Source of the DNA: Scybalomonas sp905214925
GTDB taxonomy: Bacteria > Bacillota > Clostridia > Lachnospirales > Lachnospiraceae
Assembly: GCA_905214925.1 (NCBI GenBank)
Contig: CAJMOB010000005.1
Coordinates: forward strand, 62,001-126,000
Reading direction: 5' to 3'
DNA: 64,000 nt
The notes under the pieces were generated by a model, which worked only from the letters and a program-made list of their open reading frames with translations, had not been told where the DNA came from and made no database searches. Position 1 is the stretch's first letter; the number at the start of each line of letters is the position of its first letter. The position numbers and the translations under genes were made by a program. Positions 36,506 to 44,854 of the stretch are shown in pieces.

Positions 36506-37490
36506 AACTACTTCTCCTTCTCAATAATACAATAAAACAAGGTCCTCCAATAACAGCCATAATGACAGATGCATTGATTTCATATGGGGCTGCTATGGTT
36601 CTTCCCAATGTATCCGCCAGTAAGAAAACAAAAGCTCCTAATAATGCACTGTAAGGAATTAATATTTTATGATTACTACCAACTAGGTTTCTTGCCATAT
36701 GAGGAACAAGCAAACCGACAAAACTAATAACACCAGCCACCGCTGTAGAAATAGAAGCAAGAAGCACTGCCACAATCGAGATGTAAATTCTCATACGAGC
36801 CACATTGACGCCAATCCCTCTTGCTGTTTTATCATCCAGCGATAATAAATTACAGATTCCTGAAAATCCAAATGCGATCACAAGGCAAATCGGAATATAA
36901 TAGACGATCATTTTTACATCGCTCCAAGTTTTCATGGTAATGTTTCCCTCAACAATAGAGGCAACTCCTGATAAATTCCCTCCACTCATAGAATTAAAAC
37001 TGCTAGATAAACCAGTAAACATGGAACTAACTGCAATTCCAACTAAAATAATGCGAAGGGGACTTAACCCGTTTTTCCAAGAAAGAGAATAGACTATGAG
37101 AAAGGCAACAAATCCCCCTACACATGCTGCAATTGGAATTCCAAAATAAAAACTTGGAAAACAAGCCGTAATAAGAACCGCGGTAAAACTAGCACCACTG
37201 GAAATCCCAATAATTCCAGGATCCGTCAATGGATTTTTCAATACTGCTTGAAATAATACTCCTGATACTGCAAGGGCACTTCCTACTAACATAGAAATAA
37301 TAATTCTTGGAAAACGTAAATCATATACTGTAGCAACTTCTGGATCATAGGCAATGAATAATCCCCGAAGCAATTGGATTCCTCCTACTTTTAAACTTCC
37401 TGTATTCACCGCCCATAAAAATACACCAAGAAGCAGCACACTAATGATTACAAAACTACTAATAATACAAATTTTACTTTTTTTCTTCAT
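36495..37490 (-). CDS. FecCD-family heme/iron ABC permease
   Basis: 331 residues from Met at 37490, chosen for its spacing to GGTGA; Met at 37502 is the alternative and would overlap the lipoprotein gene. About ten helices. Family motifs: LRFPRIIISMLVGSALAVSG, LKNPLTDPGIIGISSGASF, GVISFVGLLVPHMARNLVGS and LGRTIAAPYEINASVIMAVI. It forms the homodimeric membrane channel. Confidence 0.95.
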   Translation of the reverse strand: MKKKSKICIISSFVIISVLLLGVFLWAVNTGSLKVGGIQLLRGLFIAYDPEVATVYDLRFPRIIISMLVGSALAVSGVLFQAVLKNPLTDPGIIGISSGASFTAVLITACFPSFYFGIPIAACVGGFVAFLIVYSLSWKNGLSPLRIILVGIAVSSMFTGLSSSFNSMSGGNLSGVASIVEGNITMKTWSDVKMIVYYIPICLVIAFGFSGICNLLSLDDKTARGIGVNVARMRIYISIVAVLLASISTAVAGVISFVGLLVPHMARNLVGSNHKILIPYSALLGAFVFLLADTLGRTIAAPYEINASVIMAVIGGPCFIVLLRRRSSYGS

Positions 37491-37491
37491 T

Positions 37492-38445
37492 TCATTCACC
37501 ATATAAAAGAGTATCTAGTTCTTGTAGTGCATCTTTATAATCAAAAGTAGCACTCATGCCAAATTTGCTGTAAGAAAGATCATATACTTTATCTTCCTTC
37601 ACTGCTTTAAAGTGCTTCCAAATATCATTTGTTTTAAACTCCTCAGAAAACATCTCCATAACTTGATCTGGCAATGCATGGGCAGTTCTTAATATAATAT
37701 CAGGATCTTTTTTTAACATATCCTCGGTATTAATATTTAAAAAATCTCCCTCTTCTCCTGCGTACACATTTTTTCCACCTGCCATAGCTACTAAACTTCC
37801 CACATAAGAATTTTCTGTAGCTACCACATAAGAACCCGGAAGTCCCATTAAAACTAAAACAGTCGGAGCGTCTTTTCCTTCATGGCTTTTTTGATAGTTA
37901 TTATAAAAAGTAACGAAATCATCCACTAATGCTTGTGCCTCGTCTTCCTTTCCAAAAATCTGTCCAAGCTGAGAAATCGACTGATACATTCCTGGAATAC
38001 TATTTAAATTTAAAAATGCATATTTTGTATTTAGTTGCTCATACTTCGGTTGCAAATCAGATCGTAAGCTAACGGGTGAAAGAATCCAATCTGGATTTAA
38101 AGAAGAAACAATCTCTATATCTGGTGACATTGGTGTTCCCACTGTTTTGGCTTCTTCATATCGCTCTGGAATTTCTGATAAACTACTTTCTGGAACTCCA
38201 ACTAAAGGAATGCCTAATTTATCACAAATTTCCACAACCGCCATAGAAGTCGCAATAACACGAGGAGAATCTTTTGTCTGTTCCTCTGTCTTTTCTTGTA
38301 CGACTTCCACTTTCCTTACATCAGCACTTGTGCTTCCCCCGCTCTGATCGACACATCCTGTTAGTAACGTTCCAAATAAAACTGCCATAGCTCCCAAAAG
38401 AGTAACTTTTTTTCTTTTCCTTATCCACTTCTTCCAACCTATCAT
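37492..38445 (-). CDS. IsdE/HtsA-like heme-binding lipoprotein
   Basis: 317 residues. Lipobox LTGC puts the lipid on Cys31. Cluster A motifs PRVIATSMAVVEICDKLGIP, VLVLMGLPGSYVVATENSYV and KTNDIWKHFKAVKEDKVYDL align with staphylococcal IsdE from memory. Its two axial heme ligands correspond to Met106 in GTPMSPD and His256 in LRTAHALP. It would receive heme from the Shp-type protein encoded just upstream and pass it to the permease. The stop lies two bases from the permease start. Confidence 0.9.
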   Translation of the reverse strand: MIGWKKWIRKRKKVTLLGAMAVLFGTLLTGCVDQSGGSTSADVRKVEVVQEKTEEQTKDSPRVIATSMAVVEICDKLGIPLVGVPESSLSEIPERYEEAKTVGTPMSPDIEIVSSLNPDWILSPVSLRSDLQPKYEQLNTKYAFLNLNSIPGMYQSISQLGQIFGKEDEAQALVDDFVTFYNNYQKSHEGKDAPTVLVLMGLPGSYVVATENSYVGSLVAMAGGKNVYAGEEGDFLNINTEDMLKKDPDIILRTAHALPDQVMEMFSEEFKTNDIWKHFKAVKEDKVYDLSYSKFGMSATFDYKDALQELDTLLYGE

Positions 38446-38446
38446 A

Positions 38447-39451
38447 TTATTCTTCCTCTCGTTTCTTTAAAAAGATAAGAATAGCAAAAATTCCACCGCC
38501 AATAATAAGAGAAGGAAGTGTGATAATCAAAATACACTGCCAAACAAGAGTCCACGATAACGCTGGTATGACAATGGCCTCTTTTTCTGTTTCCTTTCCT
38601 TCTTCTAAGTTTTCAATACTTCCTTCTTCTGTACTTAAGACGCTCGTATCCGATAAGACTAACCCTTGTGTTTGATCTAATAATTGTTCTGCTGGACTTT
38701 TTCCTGCCACACTTTCTTTTTCTGTTGTCGTTTCTTTTCCTTCTTGATTGGATTTTTCTTCCGTATCTGTCTGCTCATCTATCTCATTTTTTGTTTCTTC
38801 TTGTGTTTTTTTATTTGAGGTATTTTCTTCTTTTTCCTCCTGTGTGCTTGCGCTAGAGGAATTTATCTGTTCTTTTTCTTCGCTATTTACTTTTTCTACT
38901 GTCTTGTTTGTTGTCTGGCTTTTTGTCTCCTGTTTTACGGATACGATAAAATCGCCAGAACCTTCTTTTAAATTAGAAAAATCAAAATAAAAGATAACAT
39001 CTCTCCCCATTGGTGTCACATAAAAACTCGCTTTTACGATGGCATCTTCTGATGGAATCGCAAAACGATAATCCGAACAATACTTACCCCCTATATTTTC
39101 TTGCATTAAAGTAGCAGATACACTCTTAAAACTTGTTTCTCCGCGCTTTTGGGTAAAAAATTTCACTTCACTAATATTATCTGTTAAAAAAATTCTTACC
39201 GTTGCATAGAATTTTCCACTATTGGTCTTTTCTACTAAAGCACTTGAAGATAATACGCTTTCTGTCATAGATTGTCCAAGACCTTCATTATTTCCCGCAT
39301 CTTCTACAACTCCAGTAATTGGATGCTTATAATATGATGTAGCTTTTGCAAGATAGGCTGTCCCTAATTCTGATGCCTTTGGAATTTCCTTGATATTAAT
39401 ACAAACGATCAATGCCAATAAAAATACAACGATTCTCTTTTTGTAATTCAT
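38447..39451 (-). CDS. Membrane-anchored Shp-type heme-binding surface protein
   Basis: 334 residues from Met at 39451. The Met 12 codons earlier lies inside the previous gene and has no ribosome site. Signal peptide 1-26. The domain at about 30-165 resembles streptococcal Shp, whose heme sits between two Met residues. Met62 (GLGQSMTESVL) and Met148 (YVTPMGRDVIFYF) are at matching places. A Ser/Glu/Thr-rich stalk (about 170-285) and a C-terminal helix (LVWQCILIITLPSLIIGGG) with KKREEE hold it at the membrane. Likely role: hand heme from the NEAT proteins to the IsdE-like lipoprotein. Confidence 0.82.
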   Translation of the reverse strand: MNYKKRIVVFLLALIVCINIKEIPKASELGTAYLAKATSYYKHPITGVVEDAGNNEGLGQSMTESVLSSSALVEKTNSGKFYATVRIFLTDNISEVKFFTQKRGETSFKSVSATLMQENIGGKYCSDYRFAIPSEDAIVKASFYVTPMGRDVIFYFDFSNLKEGSGDFIVSVKQETKSQTTNKTVEKVNSEEKEQINSSSASTQEEKEENTSNKKTQEETKNEIDEQTDTEEKSNQEGKETTTEKESVAGKSPAEQLLDQTQGLVLSDTSVLSTEEGSIENLEEGKETEKEAIVIPALSWTLVWQCILIITLPSLIIGGGIFAILIFLKKREEE

Positions 39452-39455
39452 TCCT

Positions 39456-41534
39456 TTATCCTCTCTTATAAATTTGCTTGATTCCAACGAGACTTATAAA
39501 AATAACAAATAAAAATGAAATAAAAATAGAAACTGCTAAAAATAAAATAGCGATGGTAGTTCCTATAACTTCTTCACTTTTGTTCATTTCTTCTTGGGAA
39601 TTTTCTTCTATTCTTTGCTCTATTGTCTCTTTCCCTTCTGTCTCCCCAATGCTTTCTTCTTCCTTTTCCATGTTATTATCATTATCGGTTTCTTCCTGAT
39701 TTTGTATCTCTAATTCTTCTGATTTTTCCAAAGCACTCTCTTCCTTTGTTGTCATTTGGTAAGAAGTACCTTGATTACTAGCTCCTGTATTGATAAGAAA
39801 TCCTGCACTTTGTTTTTCTTCTTCTTTTGCTTTTACAACAGCAAAATAACCAACTTTATTTGTAGAAAATACAAACTGATTTTTTGTGATACTGCCACTC
39901 ATCTTAGTTTTTACTCCGTCTAAAATACGATAAACTTCGATAGTATCTTTCTCCTTTTCTTCGATTGGAAGAGAAATTTGAATCATACCATTTGGCTGTA
40001 CCTTTGTTTCTTTTTTATTCTCAAAGAAAAGACCATATACGGCTATAACTTCTTCATCCGTAAACATTTCTTTTATTGCATTATAATTTTCTCCACTTGT
40101 GAGAATGGATGTTTTATACGAAGTATCATCTTCTATCATATTGGCCTGTGCCTTTATGGAAATACCAGTTTTTTTATCTGTCCAGTCCACCGCCTTTGAA
40201 GAAGTACCTGACACAATTGTCTCTGTATTTTCTTCTACTGTTTCACTATTTGATACTTTTTTTAACGTATCCCAACTAATTTTTAATCGAGCAGCCAGGG
40301 GATCTTTTCCCATAACCTCTACTTTCGGATCGATTAACACGTCAATATATTCCTTTGTAGAAGGCAAGGAGAACTGAAAAACACTTGGTTGGTTGTTCTC
40401 ATTATTTCTTGCTGTAATTTTTGCATACTGATAAGTGCCATTTTTTTGTTTGATCTGTATGGATTGCAAACAAGCAGTAATCGTTCCTACGGTCATTGGT
40501 CGTGTAGAAATTTCCATTGTGTAACGATTATTTTTTACCGTCAATAGCGCTTTTTTATTTAAAGCTAAATTTCCCATAGATGCCTCATCAGAAACAGCAT
40601 TCCAAAGATCCACATAGACTTGATACTTTCCATCCGAAAGAAAATTTTTATCTAAATTTTCAGAGGATTTTTTTACTAACTGTCCAATTGCATTTTTTAA
40701 TAGCACTACCTGATGATCCACAGCTTCTTGAGTCGCTGTTGATAAATCATAAACAGTATTCGCCCCTTTTAACACTTCTTCTAGTTGTTTTAAAGAAGCT
40801 TCTGTATACTGATCTACCTTTTCTTTTAACTTAGTCGCTTTTTCAATCTGTAACTTTAATTTAGATCGATCGATAGTCGCTGTTACTTCTCCTTCTAATT
40901 CTTCTTTTTTATCGCTTTGTTCATAGGTTTCCCATCGTTCTATCTCTTCTTCCGTCATCGCTTTTGCTTCTTCATATTCTATCTTTACACGACAGATCTG
41001 TGTTCCAAACCCAAGACTTCCCATAATTGGAACATAAACTTGTGCCCATAATAAATCATCGCCGATCGTTTCCAATGGAAGAGCTACTACTTTTGGATAG
41101 CTTTTTCCTGCTATTATCACATCGGTAGAGGAACTGCTATTATACTGATCCACTACACCAAAGGTAGAGATAATCGTGGAATCTTTTAAATCATATGTCT
41201 TTGGCTGATGATAAGAATCAAATGTAATATTTTCAAGCAAATCAAACTTTCCTAAATAACCTTCCATTCCTGAAAATATCATTGACTGAAATTTCAAATA
41301 TAACGTTCCTTTTCCATCTTTTATTTCCAACTTCGCTTCTTGTAAAGAACTATTCCCCATAGAAACTTGATCTTGTGCAGCTTTCCACAAGGTAACAGGA
41401 ATTGTATAATCTCCATCTTCCCATTGATTCTTTGCGTCTACTTCTTTACTTCCTAAGGAAACTCCAAAAGGGATTAAAAAACAAAAAATCAAAGAAAAAA
41501 TAAAAACTTGTACTGTCTTTTTTTTCATTTCCAT
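39456..41534 (-). CDS. Membrane-anchored protein with two NEAT domains
   Basis: 692 residues. Signal peptide 1-34. NEAT 1 at about 38-205 (IPVTLWKAAQDQVSMGNSSL, AQVYVPIMGSLGFGTQ). A helical FIVAR-like linker follows (KEKVDQYTEASLKQLEEVLK). NEAT 2 is at about 305-440 (YVDLWNAVSDEASMGNLALN). A beta-rich domain lies at about 455-590, then a Glu-rich stalk and the helix TIAILFLAVSIFISFLFVIF. The heme-lip SMGN helix is present in both. The usual YxxxY ligand motif is not; YVPIM stands nearby. It stops four bases before the Shp-type start, so the two are one transcript. Confidence 0.88.
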   Translation of the reverse strand: MEMKKKTVQVFIFSLIFCFLIPFGVSLGSKEVDAKNQWEDGDYTIPVTLWKAAQDQVSMGNSSLQEAKLEIKDGKGTLYLKFQSMIFSGMEGYLGKFDLLENITFDSYHQPKTYDLKDSTIISTFGVVDQYNSSSSTDVIIAGKSYPKVVALPLETIGDDLLWAQVYVPIMGSLGFGTQICRVKIEYEEAKAMTEEEIERWETYEQSDKKEELEGEVTATIDRSKLKLQIEKATKLKEKVDQYTEASLKQLEEVLKGANTVYDLSTATQEAVDHQVVLLKNAIGQLVKKSSENLDKNFLSDGKYQVYVDLWNAVSDEASMGNLALNKKALLTVKNNRYTMEISTRPMTVGTITACLQSIQIKQKNGTYQYAKITARNNENNQPSVFQFSLPSTKEYIDVLIDPKVEVMGKDPLAARLKISWDTLKKVSNSETVEENTETIVSGTSSKAVDWTDKKTGISIKAQANMIEDDTSYKTSILTSGENYNAIKEMFTDEEVIAVYGLFFENKKETKVQPNGMIQISLPIEEKEKDTIEVYRILDGVKTKMSGSITKNQFVFSTNKVGYFAVVKAKEEEKQSAGFLINTGASNQGTSYQMTTKEESALEKSEELEIQNQEETDNDNNMEKEEESIGETEGKETIEQRIEENSQEEMNKSEEVIGTTIAILFLAVSIFISFLFVIFISLVGIKQIYKRG

Positions 41535-41589
41535 GAAATACCTTTCTTATCTAATATTTAATATTATCTTTCTTATCTGCCAGCTGCGC

Positions 41590-41655
41590 ATCGTTTGCGC
41601 GTAGCGCTTTTTTATCTTATAAGATAGCTCCCTTTGCGAGGAATTTCCTATAAGA
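41590..41655 (+). repeat. R2 dispersed repeat, copy 2
   Basis: GTTTGCGCGTAGCGCTTTTTTA and CTCCCTTTGCGAGGAATTTC match copy 1 at 30901-30965 with few changes. It sits in the 164-base gap between the two NEAT genes. Confidence 0.65.
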
Positions 41656-41659
41656 CAAA

Positions 41660-41696
41660 AAAGAGATGGAATATTAAACCCCATCTCTTCTCACAG
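41660..41696 (-). terminator. Partial terminator after the secreted NEAT gene
   Basis: On the minus strand AGAGATGG and CCATCTCT form a stem followed by six T. It lies within 40 bases of the stop at 41699. Read-through would reduce expression of the membrane relay genes relative to the secreted NEAT protein. Confidence 0.8.
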
Positions 41697-41698
41697 CA

Positions 41699-43456
41699 TT
41701 ATTTCACTGTTACTGTTACAACTTTTTTTGCCCCATAGCAGGATACTGTAATTTTTGCTGTTCCTTTTTTCTTTCCTGTAATTACACCAGTTTTACTTAC
41801 AGTTGCAATTTTCTTATTGCTGGACGTATAAGAAATTGCTAATTTTGGTGAAACAGTGGCTTTTACTTTTGCTGTTTTTCCTACTTTTACGGATACCTTT
41901 GTATTGGCTACTTTTAATGTAGGATTTTTTACAGTAATTGTCACTTTTTTGCTAATACCATTAGCAGTTACTGTAATTACCGCTTTTCCTGCTTTTTTTG
42001 CAGTTACTTTACCAGTACTTGATACAGTTGCAACTTTCTTATTGCTAGATGTCCACGTTGCTTTTGATGATAATCCATGGATATTGGCTTTTAATGTTGT
42101 TGTTGTTCCTGCTGTTATTGTTGTTTTTGTTTTATTTAAAGTGATTGTTGGCTCAAATACAGAATAATCTATTTTTACTCTAGCTTCACAATCACCTGCA
42201 CCAGTTACTCCCATAACTGGAACATACATATGTACCCATGTATATTCTTGTCCTAATTCCACAGGAATAGAAACTGTTTTTGGATACGCCTTTCCTGCTA
42301 CATTGCTATCTGGACTATCCGCTTTATTATATTCATCTACCACATTATAAGTAGATAATACTGTTGATGGTACTTTATCATAGGAAACTGGAATTTTATT
42401 CCCATCATACTGAATATTTGTCATTAAATTTAATTCAGATAAATATCCGCTGAGCGTTCCTAATTTCATTGGAACAAATGCCATTGTTAAAGTTGCTTCT
42501 CCATCTTTTACTGTTAAAGTTCCTGTCTGTTTTACACCTGCATTTCCCATAGAAGCTTCATTTTTATAGGCATGCCATAAACTAATTGGGACTTGATATT
42601 TTCCATCTTTTAAAGTAACTTTTACTTCACAAGTAGTGCTTACGCCATTTGCTGTTGCTGTAATGGTTGCTTTCCCCAATGACTTTGCTGTTACAACTCC
42701 ATTTTTTGAAACCGTTGCAACATTTTTATCACTTGAAGTATAAGTGACATTCTCATTATCTCCAAATACGGTTGCATTTAACTTCGCGGTTTCCTTTGTA
42801 GATAATGTCAATTGATTCTGAGATAAAAAGATACTTCCATCTATCGCTTTTATATTATCATAATCTAAAATTAAACGTGCTTCATGCTTCTTTCCATATC
42901 CAATGTAAGGAGCTGAAATAGGAACATAAATGCTAACAAGAATTTCATCTTCCCCTATCGTAATTGGAAGCATCTGATCTTTTGGATATGCCTTTCCAGC
43001 TACTGTTGGATCTTTGCTATCTTCTGCATTATATTCATCCACTGCATTATAAGTGGATAACACTGTGCTCGGATTTTCTTTATAGCTATCAAGGGTTCCA
43101 GATTCGCTATATTTCATATCCGTTAAATAATTTAACTCTGATACATAAGTTGTTTTTCCCATAGTTGTCATTGGTAGATAGGTAACAACTAAATTTGCTT
43201 TTCCATCTTTTACAATGATAGTTGCGGTCTGAGACAATGCTCCATTCCCTGAAGAAGCTTGATCCTTTGTCACATGCCACATTTTAACGGGAATACTATA
43301 GACTCCATCTTCCAACTGAACACCTTTTGTCACCATTTGTGTCGTAATATCTGTTACTGTATTTGCAAGTACTGGTGTGGAAAACACAGATGATGTTACG
43401 ACAAGTGTCAAAGCCATTGCCATTGCTTGTTTCATTTTCAGATTTTTTTTAATCAT
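41699..43456 (-). CDS. Secreted NEAT-domain hemophore-like protein with Ig-like (Big_2) domains
   Basis: 585 residues. Signal peptide 1-31 (VTSSVFSTPVLA). NEAT 1 about 46-205 (VKMWHVTKDQASSGNGALSQ), Big_2 about 210-284 (NVTYTSSDKNVATVSKNGVV), NEAT 2 about 285-430 (ISLWHAYKNEASMGNAGVKQ, VHMYVPVMGVTGAG), then two more Big_2 domains about 435-585. It has no sorting signal or terminal helix, so it is released or held only loosely. In NEAT 1 the SMGN motif is SSGN, so heme binding there may be weak. Ribosome site AGGAGAAG. It is first in the heme operon, behind the palindrome-controlled promoter at 43547-43593. Confidence 0.9.
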   Translation of the reverse strand: MIKKNLKMKQAMAMALTLVVTSSVFSTPVLANTVTDITTQMVTKGVQLEDGVYSIPVKMWHVTKDQASSGNGALSQTATIIVKDGKANLVVTYLPMTTMGKTTYVSELNYLTDMKYSESGTLDSYKENPSTVLSTYNAVDEYNAEDSKDPTVAGKAYPKDQMLPITIGEDEILVSIYVPISAPYIGYGKKHEARLILDYDNIKAIDGSIFLSQNQLTLSTKETAKLNATVFGDNENVTYTSSDKNVATVSKNGVVTAKSLGKATITATANGVSTTCEVKVTLKDGKYQVPISLWHAYKNEASMGNAGVKQTGTLTVKDGEATLTMAFVPMKLGTLSGYLSELNLMTNIQYDGNKIPVSYDKVPSTVLSTYNVVDEYNKADSPDSNVAGKAYPKTVSIPVELGQEYTWVHMYVPVMGVTGAGDCEARVKIDYSVFEPTITLNKTKTTITAGTTTTLKANIHGLSSKATWTSSNKKVATVSSTGKVTAKKAGKAVITVTANGISKKVTITVKNPTLKVANTKVSVKVGKTAKVKATVSPKLAISYTSSNKKIATVSKTGVITGKKKGTAKITVSCYGAKKVVTVTVK

Positions 43457-43546
43457 TTTCTTCTCCTCATTGTACTCAATTTTATTTGAGATCTTTTTTG
43501 TTCCTATTTACGTTTTCTTTTTTCATTTTGGATTAGTTTACACTAA

Positions 43547-43593
43547 TATAGTTAGTACGAACTAACTATAATGTATAAATAATCCGTTGTCAA
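43547..43593 (-). promoter_or_regulatory. Heme-operon promoter with GTTAGT-N4-ACTAAC operator over the -10
   Basis: On the minus strand TTGACA (43588-43593) and TATAGT (43565-43570) are 17 bases apart. A perfect 10-bp palindrome, arms 43547-43556 and 43561-43570 around ACGA, covers the -10. A bound repressor would block RNA polymerase. The same core occurs before the regulator gene. Confidence 0.85.
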
Positions 43594-43608
43594 ACAGCAT
43601 TTGTTGCC

Positions 43609-43965
43609 CTATATGCAACTTATTTCTAACTCCTTCCACTTCTCTAATATGGCTTGGATTGTGCCATCAGAACAAGCTCCTATCATTTGATATGCTTCCT
43701 CAATCGCCCGTTTTTCTTCAATTCCTAAATTACATAATAATTCAATCACCTCCTGTAATTTCATAGAAAATTGTTGTACCTCCTCTCTACCTTTTTCCGT
43801 CACTTGATGTTTCTCATCTAAAATCCCCTCCTTAATCGCTAGTGTAAAAACACGGCTTACTGTAGACTTATTTACCCCAAGTTCAATGGCTACTGACGTT
43901 ACACTTCGTTCATTTTCTCTTAAATTCAAATAAGTTAACAAATATTTCATCTGTAAAGCTGTCAC
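43609..43965 (-). CDS. Small winged-helix regulator, DtxR/MntR-like or MarR-like
   Basis: 118 residues, GTG start 7 bases after GGAGG. The N-terminal winged helix (VTSVAIELGVNKSTVSRVFT, then ILDEKHQVTEKGREEV) is followed by a helical part, EEKRAIEEAYQMIGACSDGT, placed like the dimerisation and metal-binding helices of DtxR/MntR. The usual LEHxxSxE metal motif is replaced by MIGACSDGT, so the metal site is doubtful and a Cys could take part in sensing. It is shorter than MntR (about 140). It is divergent in control but same-strand with the heme operon, and both promoters share one palindrome. It is therefore probably the repressor of heme uptake and of itself. Confidence 0.75.
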   Translation of the reverse strand: MTALQMKYLLTYLNLRENERSVTSVAIELGVNKSTVSRVFTLAIKEGILDEKHQVTEKGREEVQQFSMKLQEVIELLCNLGIEEKRAIEEAYQMIGACSDGTIQAILEKWKELEISCI

Positions 43966-43991
43966 TTATTTTCCTCCTTCATTCTCCAAAA

Positions 43992-44041
43992 GTTAGTTAT
44001 AACTAACATTGCATTATATACAACTTGGAATTATTTGTCAA
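43992..44041 (-). promoter_or_regulatory. Consensus promoter of the regulator gene with its palindromic operator
   Basis: TTGACA at 44036-44041 and TATAAT at 44013-44018, spacer 17, on the minus strand. The perfect palindrome GTTAGTTATAACTAAC is at 43992-44007, at the expected transcription start. Autoregulation is likely. Confidence 0.85.
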
Positions 44042-44049
44042 TAACGAGA

Positions 44050-44076
44050 AACACGCTTTTCGAGGAATTTCCTATA
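44050..44076 (+). repeat. R2 repeat, partial copy 3
   Basis: ACACGCTTTTCGAGGAATTTC and CCTATAA correspond to the second half of the R2 unit. It again lies directly before a terminator. Confidence 0.5.
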
Positions 44077-44083
44077 ACATAAA

Positions 44084-44121
44084 AAAGAGATGACTAGAAT
44101 CACTCTAATCATCTCTTTTTA
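44084..44121. terminator. Bidirectional terminator after the amino acid ABC ATPase gene
   Basis: AAAAAGAGATGA pairs with TCATCTCTTTTT around a 12-base loop; T-runs on both strands. The ATPase stop is at 44132. Confidence 0.85.
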
Positions 44122-44131
44122 TCCTTCACTT

Positions 44132-44854
44132 TTATAACACTTTACTTAAAAATGCTTTTGTACGCTCATTTACTGGATTTCCAAATACATCTCTTGGATA
44201 TCCTTCTTCTACAATGACTCCACCGTCCATGAAAACAACACGATCCGCCACTTCTCTTGCAAATCCCATTTCATGAGTAACAACAACCATCGTCATTCCT
44301 TCTTCTGCAAGTTGTTTCATAACGTCTAATACTTCGCCAACCATCTCTGGATCTAAGGCAGAAGTAGGTTCATCAAAAAGCATTACATTTGGTGACATAC
44401 ATAATGCTCTTGCAATGGCAACACGCTGTTGCTGTCCGCCAGATAATTGTGTTGGGTAATTTTTCGCCTTTGATCCAACCCCGACACGCTCCAATAATTC
44501 CATTCCTTTTTTCTCTGCTTCTTGTTTAGAAAGAATTCCAAGTTTCACAGGAGCTAATGTTACATTATCAATAATATTTAAGTTTGGAAACAAATTAAAC
44601 TGCTGAAACACCATTCCCACATCTCTTCTGAATGTATCAATGTTTGTTTTCTTATCAGTGGCATTGATTCCATCAATAATAATTTCTCCATCAGTTGGTA
44701 CTTCAAGAAGATTTAAACAGCGTAAAAATGTACTTTTACCAGAACCTGAAGGTCCAATAACACAAACACATTCGCCTTTTTTAATGTGGATATCAATTCC
44801 ATTTAATACTTGTAATTTTCCAAAATGTTTATGCAAATTTCTAACGTGTATCAT
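44132..44854 (-). CDS. Polar amino acid ABC transporter ATPase (GlnQ/ArtP type)
   Basis: 240 residues from Met at 44854, ten bases after AAAGGAGA. The Met at 44881 would lie in the permease gene without a ribosome site. Walker A VIGPSGSGKSTFLRCLNLLE, Q-loop GMVFQQFNLFPNLNIIDNVT, signature LSGGQQQRVAIARALCMSPN, Walker B MLFDEPTSALDPEMVGEVL, switch VVVTHEMGFAREV. It energises import with the adjacent permease and lipoprotein. The substrate is a polar amino acid; glutamine, arginine or cystine cannot be separated by this gene. Confidence 0.94.
   Translation of the reverse strand: MIHVRNLHKHFGKLQVLNGIDIHIKKGECVCVIGPSGSGKSTFLRCLNLLEVPTDGEIIIDGINATDKKTNIDTFRRDVGMVFQQFNLFPNLNIIDNVTLAPVKLGILSKQEAEKKGMELLERVGVGSKAKNYPTQLSGGQQQRVAIARALCMSPNVMLFDEPTSALDPEMVGEVLDVMKQLAEEGMTMVVVTHEMGFAREVADRVVFMDGGVIVEEGYPRDVFGNPVNERTKAFLSKVL

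Noticed and set aside
41856..42167. 103-residue hydrophobic plus-strand frame
   Set aside because: Antisense of the repeated Big_2 domains (TVKVG, TITV codons). Not a membrane protein.
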